10,207 nt of DNA, taken from positions 1 to 10,207 of the forward strand of contig JAUXCI010000066.1 of the NCBI GenBank assembly GCA_030618945.1. The letters run 5' to 3'. This document shows, one piece after another, positions 1 to 5,388 of the stretch. The notes under the pieces are model-generated. The model was not told the DNA's origin. It made no database searches and worked only from the letters and a program-made list of their open reading frames with translations. Every line of letters starts with the position of its first letter. The first letter of the stretch is position 1. The stretch is from Flavobacteriaceae bacterium. Its GTDB lineage: Bacteria; Bacteroidota; Bacteroidia; Flavobacteriales; Flavobacteriaceae. The translations under genes and the position numbers were made by a program.

Positions 1-854
1 CTTTTTGTGCCATCCCTTTAATGAGAGGTGGTCATATTTCTACTCCTATAGAAGATATCGTTAAAGAAGCTGGGCTCCTTGCGCAAAATGGTGTAAAGGA
101 ATTGATTCTGATCGCGCAGGATCTTACTTATTACGGGCTCGATCTTTATAAAAAAAGGGCCTTGGCTGATCTGCTCAAAGAGTTGGTTAAAGTTGACGGA
201 ATTGAGTGGATTAGATTGCATTACGCCTTTCCAACTGGTTTTCCTTTAGACGTGTTGGACGTCATGAAGAACGAACCTAAGGTTTGTAATTACCTGGATA
301 TTCCCTTGCAGCATATCAATACGGAGCTGCTCAAGTCAATGAAAAGAGGTAATACTTCTGAAAAGACGATTGATCTAATTGACAAGTTTAGGGCTCGTGT
401 GCCGGATATGGCCATCAGAACCACATTCATCGTGGGTTACCCAGGAGAAACCGAAGAAAGTTTTGAGGAACTTAAAGAATTTGTAAAAAACACCAGGTTT
501 GAGCGTATGGGATGTTTTACTTATTCTCATGAAGAAAACACCGATGCCTATAAACTTCAGGATGATGTTCCTGAAGAGGTTAAAAATCAAAGGGTAGCTG
601 AATTGATGGAAATTCAAGGGCAGATCTCATTTGATTTAAATCAGGAAAAGGTCGGAGAAGTCTTTCGTTGTATTTTTGATCGTAAAGAAGGTAATTACTT
701 TATTGGAAGAACAGAATTTGACAGCCCCGATGTAGACAACAATGTGATTGTTGATGCTACTAAATCCTATATTCAAATTGGCCAATTTATTGACATTAAA
801 ATTACCGAAGCTACTGATTTTGATTTGTATGGGGAGCAGTTAAAAAGTTTGTAA
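1..854 (+). CDS. rimO: Ribosomal protein S12 methylthiotransferase RimO, 5' end cut off by the window
   Basis: RimO is a cytoplasmic radical-SAM enzyme that methylthiolates a conserved aspartate of ribosomal protein S12, using two 4Fe-4S clusters. The reading frame is open from base 3, so the ATG at 21 is internal: codons before it read FCAIPL, and the cysteine at 6-8 is the third of the radical-SAM CxxxCxxC triad, followed by the RimO-type MRGGH. Further RimO-like blocks are AQDLTYYGLDLY, RLHYAFP, YLDIPLQH and the glycine-rich GYPGETEESF. The last 65 or so residues form a TRAM domain (GRTEFDSPDVDN...), the part that contacts substrate. The N-terminal MTTase domain, with its own three cysteines, and the first two radical-SAM cysteines lie outside the window. 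The ending in DLYGE plus a few residues is normal for the family, so the 3' end is intact. MiaB and MtaB are the alternatives; the GRTEFDSP-type TRAM domain favours RimO. Confidence 0.96.
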   Translation, partial: FCAIPLMRGGHISTPIEDIVKEAGLLAQNGVKELILIAQDLTYYGLDLYKKRALADLLKELVKVDGIEWIRLHYAFPTGFPLDVLDVMKNEPKVCNYLDIPLQHINTELLKSMKRGNTSEKTIDLIDKFRARVPDMAIRTTFIVGYPGETEESFEELKEFVKNTRFERMGCFTYSHEENTDAYKLQDDVPEEVKNQRVAELMEIQGQISFDLNQEKVGEVFRCIFDRKEGNYFIGRTEFDSPDVDNNVIVDATKSYIQIGQFIDIKITEATDFDLYGEQLKSL

Positions 855-890
855 AGTGAAAAGTTTAATCAATTTACTTTTATAAAATAT

Positions 891-923
891 TTTCAAATTA
901 ACTCATTTTCAAATCAACTCATT
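891..923. repeat. Imperfect 16-base tandem duplication in the rimO-bshC spacer
   Basis: Two copies of TTTCAAATYAACTCATT follow each other with a period of 16 bases (891-907 and 907-923, sharing one T). They differ only at the Y position, T at 899 and C at 915. The second copy runs directly into the GC-rich palindrome at 924-944. Looks like a local slippage duplication or part of a composite intergenic repeat; function unknown. Confidence 0.75.
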
Positions 924-944
924 CCTGCCTGCCGGCCAGGCAGG
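924..944. repeat. GC-rich palindrome, REP-like intergenic repeat
   Basis: Arms CCTGCCTG (924-931) and CAGGCAGG (937-944) are perfect inverted complements around a CCGGC centre, in otherwise AT-rich sequence. Short palindromes of this CCTGCC...GGCAGG type are, from memory, scattered in spacers of many Flavobacteria-like genomes, so I call it REP-like. It could act as a hairpin downstream of rimO, but no T-run follows, so it is not a canonical intrinsic terminator. The base composition contrast suggests insertion of a repeat unit rather than drift. Confidence 0.7.
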
Positions 945-1058
945 TTCATATTATCTACGCATTCACACTTGGTTTCCTAAAGCGAGGTTAAAATTTCACA
1001 TCGCCATTTAAACAATAAAAAAAATGTATTTTTACGAAACTAAATACTATTTAAAGCA

Positions 1059-2648
1059 TTGAATTCTTCTATAAAATTTAAGGACACTGGTTATTTTTCA
1101 AAGATCATATGCGATTATTTGGATCGTGGCGAAAATGTAAAGGAATTTTATGATCACTTTCCGGATATCGAGGGCTTTAAACATCAAATTGCTCAAAAGA
1201 AAAAGTCTTTTTCCAGTGCAAATAGAAAGGTGTTAAAACAAAGTTTGATCGATCAGTCAAAACTACTCAATCTTTCCACTTTAAGTTTAGAGCATATTAG
1301 TCTTTTGGAGAAGGAAAATACCTATACGGTTACAACCGGGCATCAGTTAAATTTATTTACGGGTCCCTTGTATTTCTTGTACAAAATCATTTCGGCCATT
1401 AACTTGGCCAAAGAGTTGAAGCACAATTTTCCTGAGGATAATTTTGTGCCGGTATATTGGATGGCTACGGAGGATCACGATTTCGAAGAGATTCGTTTTT
1501 TTAATTTTAAAGGAAAGAAAATAAGCTGGAACAAGGAAGTTAGTGGGGCCGTTGGCCGAACTTCAACTGATGGACTGGATAAAGTATTTAAAGATTTGGA
1601 CGCGTCTCTTGGGACAAGCCAAAATGCAAAACGCCTGAGGCAACTTTTTGCAGCATCCTATTTAAACCACGATAACTTAACAGATGCGACAAGATATTTA
1701 GCCAATGAACTTTTTGGAGATCATGGTTTGGTCATCATAGATGGAGACGATCCCGAATTGAAAAGGTTATTTGTCCCTTATGTTAAAGAAGAGTTGCTTG
1801 ATCAGACTAGTATTAATGAAGTAAGTAAAACAAATGCCTTACTGGGTAATTGTTACCCCATTCAAGTAAACCCCAGAGAAATCAACCTGTTTTACCTCGA
1901 AGATAATTTACGGGAACGAATTGTATTGGATAATGGGCTATATAAGATAAATCAAACAGAAAAAGTTTTTTCAAAAGAAGAGATATTAGAGCAACTGAGT
2001 TTGACCCCAGAGAAATTTAGTCCAAATGTATTGATGAGACCTTTGTATCAAGAGGTGATCTTACCAAACCTTTGCTATATTGGGGGAGGAGGAGAATTAG
2101 CCTATTGGATGCAGTTAAAGCAATATTTTAATAAGGTGAATATACCTTTTCCCATACTCTTATTGAGAAACTCGGTATTGCTTTTGACTGAAAAGCAAAG
2201 AAAGAAAATGGCTGCACTAAATATTTCAGACGCCGAAATTTTTCTTCCACAAAACGAGCTGATTAAAAATAAGGTCAAAGAAATCTCTGACCTTAAACTT
2301 GATTTTTCGGATCAGCAAATGGATTTACAAAAGATGTTTGATCATTTAAAAGTACTTGCACTAAAAACAGATAAGTCATTTACGGGTGCGGTGCTGGCCC
2401 AGGAGAAAAAGCAGTTGAATGGTTTGAAGAACCTGGAGAAACGATTGCTAAGGGCTCAAAAAAGAAAGTATAAGGAAACTGTTGACAGAATTAGCCTACT
2501 TCAAGATGAGTTGTTTCCAAAAGGGAGCTTACAGGAAAGACAGATGAATTTTTCAGATTTTTACGAATTTCAGGGGGAAGGATTGATAGAGAAGCTTATG
2601 GATGCGCTTGAGCCCTTGAAGCTTGAGTTTGATCTAATCAGCCCTTGA
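1059..2648 (+). CDS. bshC: Bacillithiol biosynthesis cysteine-adding enzyme BshC
   Basis: BshC catalyses the last step of bacillithiol synthesis, adding cysteine to glucosaminyl-malate; bacillithiol is the main low-molecular-weight thiol of many Firmicutes and Bacteroidetes. The 529-residue length fits. Family signatures are the N-terminal DTGYFSKIICDYL (9-21), TTGHQLNLFTGPLY (92-105), the VPVYWMATEDHDFEE block (130-144), MRPLYQEVILPN (326-337) and IGGGGELAYWMQL (341-353). A charged, probably coiled-coil stretch covers about 440-485, ahead of the usual C-terminal tail. The start is TTG at 1059: an in-frame TAA lies at 1041-1043, no ATG occurs before residue 135, and the conserved N-terminal motif requires a start here. 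No Shine-Dalgarno sequence is seen. The gene converges on the Nudix gene with one base between the two stop codons and no terminator in between. The genes for the earlier steps, bshA and bshB, are not in the window. Confidence 0.95.
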   Translation: MNSSIKFKDTGYFSKIICDYLDRGENVKEFYDHFPDIEGFKHQIAQKKKSFSSANRKVLKQSLIDQSKLLNLSTLSLEHISLLEKENTYTVTTGHQLNLFTGPLYFLYKIISAINLAKELKHNFPEDNFVPVYWMATEDHDFEEIRFFNFKGKKISWNKEVSGAVGRTSTDGLDKVFKDLDASLGTSQNAKRLRQLFAASYLNHDNLTDATRYLANELFGDHGLVIIDGDDPELKRLFVPYVKEELLDQTSINEVSKTNALLGNCYPIQVNPREINLFYLEDNLRERIVLDNGLYKINQTEKVFSKEEILEQLSLTPEKFSPNVLMRPLYQEVILPNLCYIGGGGELAYWMQLKQYFNKVNIPFPILLLRNSVLLLTEKQRKKMAALNISDAEIFLPQNELIKNKVKEISDLKLDFSDQQMDLQKMFDHLKVLALKTDKSFTGAVLAQEKKQLNGLKNLEKRLLRAQKRKYKETVDRISLLQDELFPKGSLQERQMNFSDFYEFQGEGLIEKLMDALEPLKLEFDLISP

Positions 2649-2649
2649 G

Positions 2650-3081
2650 CTAAATTAAACCACATATTTCTAAAGCCTTTTTATAGGCATGCGACCGATA
2701 TTGATAATTGTATTGACTAATATCACTAGGCTTAATCCATAACAGTTTATCAAACTCATCATCCTGAGGAATGGTTTCGGCATCGTTTCGATGATTTATC
2801 CTGACTATTGATAGTTCTTGACCCATAAATATAGGATGGCAGTCTGGGGGGAAGGGATATCTGACTTTTTTATCATACACCATATGAATTTGCTTATCCA
2901 GTAATTGATAATTTAATTCTTCCTTTAATTCTCTTTTAATGCCAGTAATCAGGTCCTCGTTTTTTTCCAAACCACCTTGTGGAAATTTAAAGCTTTTGTC
3001 TCTGGGCGAATAACCTATCAATACTTTATATTCTGTATTAACGATTACGGCCATTACGGCTTGTCTGTAAATTTTTGCCAT
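2650..3081 (-). CDS. Nudix hydrolase, RppH/Ap4A-hydrolase-like
   Basis: A 143-residue single-domain Nudix protein. The Nudix box spans G36 to Y58 and fits GX5EX7REUXEEXGU (G36, E42, R50, E51, E54, E55), except that the usual glycine near the end is Asn57. The metal-binding glutamates are kept. FKFPQGGLE just before and in the box, the later MGQEL, and EFDKLLWI followed by a helix with R and Y/K residues resemble the RNA 5'-pyrophosphohydrolase / diadenosine polyphosphate hydrolase branch. Likely activity is therefore removal of pyrophosphate from 5'-triphosphate RNA or cleavage of dinucleoside polyphosphates in the cytoplasm; the exact substrate cannot be read from sequence. ATG start, preceded at short distance by a TATTTTTG box. 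The 3' end abuts bshC tail to tail, so the two transcripts must overlap. Confidence 0.88.
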   Translation of the reverse strand: MAKIYRQAVMAVIVNTEYKVLIGYSPRDKSFKFPQGGLEKNEDLITGIKRELKEELNYQLLDKQIHMVYDKKVRYPFPPDCHPIFMGQELSIVRINHRNDAETIPQDDEFDKLLWIKPSDISQYNYQYRSHAYKKALEICGLI

Positions 3082-3097
3082 GGTTTAAAGATTAATA

Positions 3098-3105
3098 CAA
3101 AAATA
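3098..3105 (-). promoter_or_regulatory. Candidate -7 box of the Nudix gene promoter
   Basis: On the minus strand the sequence TATTTTTG matches the Bacteroidetes -7 consensus TAnnTTTG, about 16 bases upstream of the Nudix ATG, which implies a very short leader. It sits immediately next to the U-run of the upstream gene's terminator. No TTTG-like -33 element is visible at the expected distance, so the call is tentative. Confidence 0.35.
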
Positions 3106-3107
3106 GC

Positions 3108-3142
3108 AAAAAAAAAAGATGACCAGCTTAGGGTCATCTTTT
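3108..3142 (-). terminator. Intrinsic terminator of the HEPN-like gene
   Basis: Arms AAAAGATGACC (3114-3124) and GGTCATCTTTT (3132-3142) form a perfect 11-bp stem with a 7-base loop. Read on the minus strand, the stem is followed by a run of 10 Us (plus-strand A-run 3108-3117). It lies 28 bases past the stop of the minus-strand gene at 3170-3694 and separates it from the Nudix gene. Confidence 0.85.
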
Positions 3143-3169
3143 ATCAAAATATTTATATTACTAATGTTA

Positions 3170-3694
3170 TCAAGTCATAAATAAAAATGAAAATAACATT
3201 GCAAATTTTCCAATTTTCATGTTTTCAGCGCTGAAAAATCTATTTTTTCGAGGCATTTTAACCTCAGCTTTTTCGGTATGAAGTGCAACCAACTCCGAAA
3301 CTTCTCCAATTAATTGATAACAGGCATTGATCAGCTTTTCTTCTCGAGGTAAATATTCGTTTTGTGGATATAGTATCAATAAGAAATCATCATTGTTGTC
3401 AGGTGAAGAAAAACTTTCTTCTAAAGACAAAGCGTCAATATTGATAACAAATTCTTTATAAATTCCTCTAAATACAGATAGTTTACTTTTATCTATAATA
3501 GAGAAATTTCCTGATTCGATAAGAACATCCATCTTTTGATTAAAAGAAAGAGCCTTTTCATGATTCCCAAGAAATTCAGAATCTATTGGATTGGATATGT
3601 TTAGTCTTTCTGAAATGTAATCTGTGATCGTGCTTTCAATAAATAGCGCCGACACAAAAAACTCATTTCTAACTTTTACCTCGCTTATCTCCAT
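3170..3694 (-). CDS. Hypothetical protein, possibly HEPN-fold, degenerate active site
   Basis: I do not recognise a named family. The 174-residue product starts with a helical, hydrophobic stretch (EFFVSALFIESTITDYI, about 11-27), then ALSFNQKMDVLIESG (48-62) and KLSVFRGIYKEFVINIDAL (71-89). That order resembles small Bacteroidetes proteins of HEPN-like fold, in which a helix carries an R-N-x-F-x-H-type RNase motif; here R76 is present but the histidine is absent (E81, F82, V83 and N85 occupy the region). The middle is acidic (about 91-104, SPDNNDD) and the C-terminus basic then hydrophobic (MPRKNRFF, then FAMLFSFLF). No signal peptide or certain membrane helix. ATG start; own terminator downstream; transcribed alone. 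No nucleotidyltransferase partner is adjacent, so a two-gene HEPN/MNT toxin-antitoxin pair is not supported. That it is a real gene rests on its codon-length frame, the terminator, and the lack of a competing frame. Confidence 0.7.
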   Translation of the reverse strand: MEISEVKVRNEFFVSALFIESTITDYISERLNISNPIDSEFLGNHEKALSFNQKMDVLIESGNFSIIDKSKLSVFRGIYKEFVINIDALSLEESFSSPDNNDDFLLILYPQNEYLPREEKLINACYQLIGEVSELVALHTEKAEVKMPRKNRFFSAENMKIGKFAMLFSFLFMT

Positions 3695-3912
3695 AATATT
3701 AAATTAAAACAATTAGCGATCACTGAATACAATATTCAATGCTCTTATTTAATTAACGTTTTTTGAGGGGAGTTATTATGAGGGTGTAAATCAACTACTT
3801 TGCCAAAGCAAGCAAACTAATCTTAAAACAAAGTTAAATATTAAATGCTCTTGTTCCTAATAAAGTTGGTAAAAACACCTGCAATTGTGGATAAAATTCA
3901 TGGAATACCACT
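3695..3912. other. Spacer between the HEPN-like gene and the rpmE2 terminator
   Basis: This stretch has no convincing gene; short frames in it are AT-rich noise. It contains the upstream region of the minus-strand gene: a TAACTTTG box on the minus strand (plus 3829-3836) that fits TAnnTTTG but lacks a -33 partner, a CTTTGCCAAAG partial palindrome near 3799-3809, and the direct repeat listed separately. Confidence 0.5.
3731..3852. repeat. 16-base direct repeat pair upstream of the HEPN-like gene
   Basis: AATATTCAATGCTCTT at 3731-3746 and AATATTAAATGCTCTT at 3837-3852 match at 15 of 16 bases, 106 bases apart, same orientation. Both lie upstream of the minus-strand start at 3694, one about 37 bases from it and the other next to a TAACTTTG promoter-like box. 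They could be paired regulator sites or the borders of a small duplication; the sequences between and around them do not otherwise match. Confidence 0.6.
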
Positions 3913-3948
3913 AAAAAAAGTCCTTTCGATTGATATCGAAAGGACTTT
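3913..3948 (-). terminator. Intrinsic terminator of rpmE2
   Basis: Arms AAAGTCCTTTCGAT (3917-3930) and ATCGAAAGGACTTT (3935-3948) are a perfect 14-bp inverted repeat around a TGAT loop. On the minus strand the stem runs into seven Us (plus A-run 3913-3919), 27 bases after the rpmE2 stop codon. Confidence 0.9.
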
Positions 3949-3975
3949 AAATAAAGTTTTACAAAGAAAAACTTC

Positions 3976-4227
3976 TTATTTTTTGAATTTAGCGTACTTG
4001 GATTTGAATTTATCAATTCGTCCTGCTGAATCAACCAATTTCATTTTACCAGTATAATATGGGTGAGATGTTCTGGAAATTTCCAATTTGATTAAAGGAT
4101 AATCCTTACCATCAACATCAATAGTTTCTTTCGCATTGGCAGTTGATTTTGTTAAAAAAACATCTCCATTTGACATGTCTTTAAAAGCTACCATTCTATA
4201 ATTTTCGGGATGTATTCCTTTTCTCAT
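3976..4227 (-). CDS. rpmE2: 50S ribosomal protein bL31, type B (zinc-independent)
   Basis: The 83-residue protein starts MRKGIHPENYRMVAFKDMS and contains the L31 core with SRTSHPYYTGK (51-61) and a basic C-terminus. bL31 bridges the large and small ribosomal subunits near the central protuberance. It contains no cysteine, so the CxxC zinc ribbon of type A L31 is absent; this plus the length (about 80-90 residues against about 70) makes it type B. In organisms with both types the type B copy is often zinc-starvation induced, but in Bacteroidetes it is usually, to my knowledge, the ordinary L31, and I see no Zur-like palindrome upstream. Monocistronic, with a full promoter, a leader of about 70 bases and a strong terminator. 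Divergent from the cyclotransferase gene. Confidence 0.96.
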   Translation of the reverse strand: MRKGIHPENYRMVAFKDMSNGDVFLTKSTANAKETIDVDGKDYPLIKLEISRTSHPYYTGKMKLVDSAGRIDKFKSKYAKFKK

Positions 4228-4274
4228 CGTTAACTCATTTAAATTTTATACTTTCGCTTCTTTTAAGAAACAAG

Positions 4275-4292
4275 ATTCAGCACCTGCCGAAT
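4275..4292 (-). promoter_or_regulatory. Stem-loop in the rpmE2 leader
   Basis: Read as minus-strand RNA, AUUCGGC and GCUGAAU pair over 7 bp (one G-U wobble) around an AGGU loop. It begins a few bases after the predicted transcription start and ends about 47 bases before the rpmE2 ATG. L31 genes in other phyla carry leader structures used in autoregulation; whether this one serves that purpose is inference. Confidence 0.4.
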
Positions 4293-4301
4293 TTGAGAGT
4301 G

Positions 4302-4330
4302 CAAATTTAATTAATATTTTTAATTCTCAA
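4302..4330 (-). promoter_or_regulatory. Predicted rpmE2 promoter
   Basis: On the minus strand ATTG (TTG at 4330-4328), an 18-base spacer and TAAATTTG (4309-4302) match the Bacteroidetes housekeeping sigma consensus TTTG-N(18-20)-TAnnTTTG. Predicted start of transcription is near 4296, giving a leader of about 70 bases. Confidence 0.6.
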
Positions 4331-4365
4331 TCATTATTTTAGTTATTTTAAGAAAAAAGATTAAT

Positions 4366-5382
4366 ATGAATAAGATTGCTATCATCTTAACGTTGGGATC
4401 CTTTCTAATTTTCAGTGCCTGTGGCAATAAGTATAAATTACACCTCGAATCCCCAAAAAGTATTCAAGTAAGTGAGACCTTAAAAATTTCTGTTAAAGAA
4501 AAAAGTGGTAACCCTATTGATTCTGTTCAATATTTCATCAATGGAATCTTGGTTGAAAATCATGAAGCCATTGATATTAAGGACTATAAGCTAGGGAAAC
4601 AAGCTGTATCAGCCACCATTTATTTTAATGGTGAGAAAAAACAACTGAATAACACCATCTATTTTCTAGGAAAATCTGCTCCAAAGGTATATTCGTATGA
4701 AATAATCAATGAATTTCCACATGACAAAAAAGCTTTTACACAAGGTTTTGTATTTCATAATGGATTTTTCTATGAAAGTACTGGTCAATTGGGTAGTTCT
4801 TCTTTGCGAAAGGTTGAAATTGAAACGGGTAAAATAATACAAAAGATAGATCTTGACAGGAAATATTTTGGAGAAGGTATGACCATTTTAAACAATAAAA
4901 TATATCAACTTACCTGGAAAAAAAAGCTAGGCTTTGTTTATAACCTGGAATCCTTTGAATTAGAAAAAACCTTTAATTATAAACAGAGTAAAGAAGGGTG
5001 GGGGCTAACCCATAATATGGAAAAGCTTATTAAAACAGATGGATCTGAACGAATGTGGTTTCTCAATCCAGAAACTCTGGAGGAAGAATCCTTTATTGAA
5101 ACTTATACCAATAAGCGGAAAGCTGAAAACCTCAATGAACTCGAATATGTCAAAGGGAAGATTTATGCCAACTTATGGCAGAAAAATTCCATCCTTATTG
5201 TGGAGCCTTCAAACGGAGCCATTGAAGGAATCGTCAATTTAAAAGGTTTGCAAAGCAAGGCTGGACAGGACGGCGATGATAATGTTTTGAACGGAATTGC
5301 CTATGATATTGAAAATGACCGTCTTTTTGTTACCGGTAAAAACTGGAACAAGGTTTTTGAGATCAAACTGATAGAAAAATAA
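4366..5382 (+). CDS. Glutaminyl-peptide cyclotransferase (type I, beta-propeller), lipoprotein
   Basis: Converts N-terminal glutamine of proteins or peptides to pyroglutamate. The 338-residue product has a lipoprotein signal: hydrophobic IAIILTLGSFLIFSA followed by lipid-attachment Cys19. After the cysteine come G-N-K rather than acidic residues, which suggests it stays on the periplasmic face. Residues about 25-103 look like a small beta-sandwich (Ig-like) extension not needed for the enzyme. The catalytic part, about 108-338, fits the Glu_cyclase_2 family, a five-bladed beta-propeller: FPHDKKAFTQGFVF (117-130), GFFYESTGQLGSSSLR (133-148) with the likely catalytic Glu137, FGEGMTILNNKIYQLTWK (168-185), NLNELEYVKGKIYANLW (255-271) and VLNGIAYD (307-314). 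It is unrelated to the zinc-dependent type II enzymes. Six bases separate it from the beta-helix lipoprotein gene, so the two are probably one operon. Divergent from rpmE2. Confidence 0.92.
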   Translation: MNKIAIILTLGSFLIFSACGNKYKLHLESPKSIQVSETLKISVKEKSGNPIDSVQYFINGILVENHEAIDIKDYKLGKQAVSATIYFNGEKKQLNNTIYFLGKSAPKVYSYEIINEFPHDKKAFTQGFVFHNGFFYESTGQLGSSSLRKVEIETGKIIQKIDLDRKYFGEGMTILNNKIYQLTWKKKLGFVYNLESFELEKTFNYKQSKEGWGLTHNMEKLIKTDGSERMWFLNPETLEEESFIETYTNKRKAENLNELEYVKGKIYANLWQKNSILIVEPSNGAIEGIVNLKGLQSKAGQDGDDNVLNGIAYDIENDRLFVTGKNWNKVFEIKLIEK

Positions 5383-5388
5383 AAAGAA

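Noticed and set aside
21..23. ATG as the start of the first gene
   Set aside because: The frame is open upstream, and the codon at 6-8 is a cysteine in a radical-SAM motif; the ATG is an internal Met of RimO.
924..944. CRISPR or integron-type repeat
   Set aside because: There is a single palindrome with no spacer array, integrase or second copy in the window.
3170..3694. HEPN/MNT-type toxin-antitoxin pair
   Set aside because: There is no second small gene next to it: the next frames are the Nudix hydrolase, behind a terminator, and rpmE2.
3845..4057. Plus-strand small frame across the rpmE2 terminator
   Set aside because: It crosses a perfect 14-bp terminator hairpin and is antisense to the rpmE2 3' end; no protein features.
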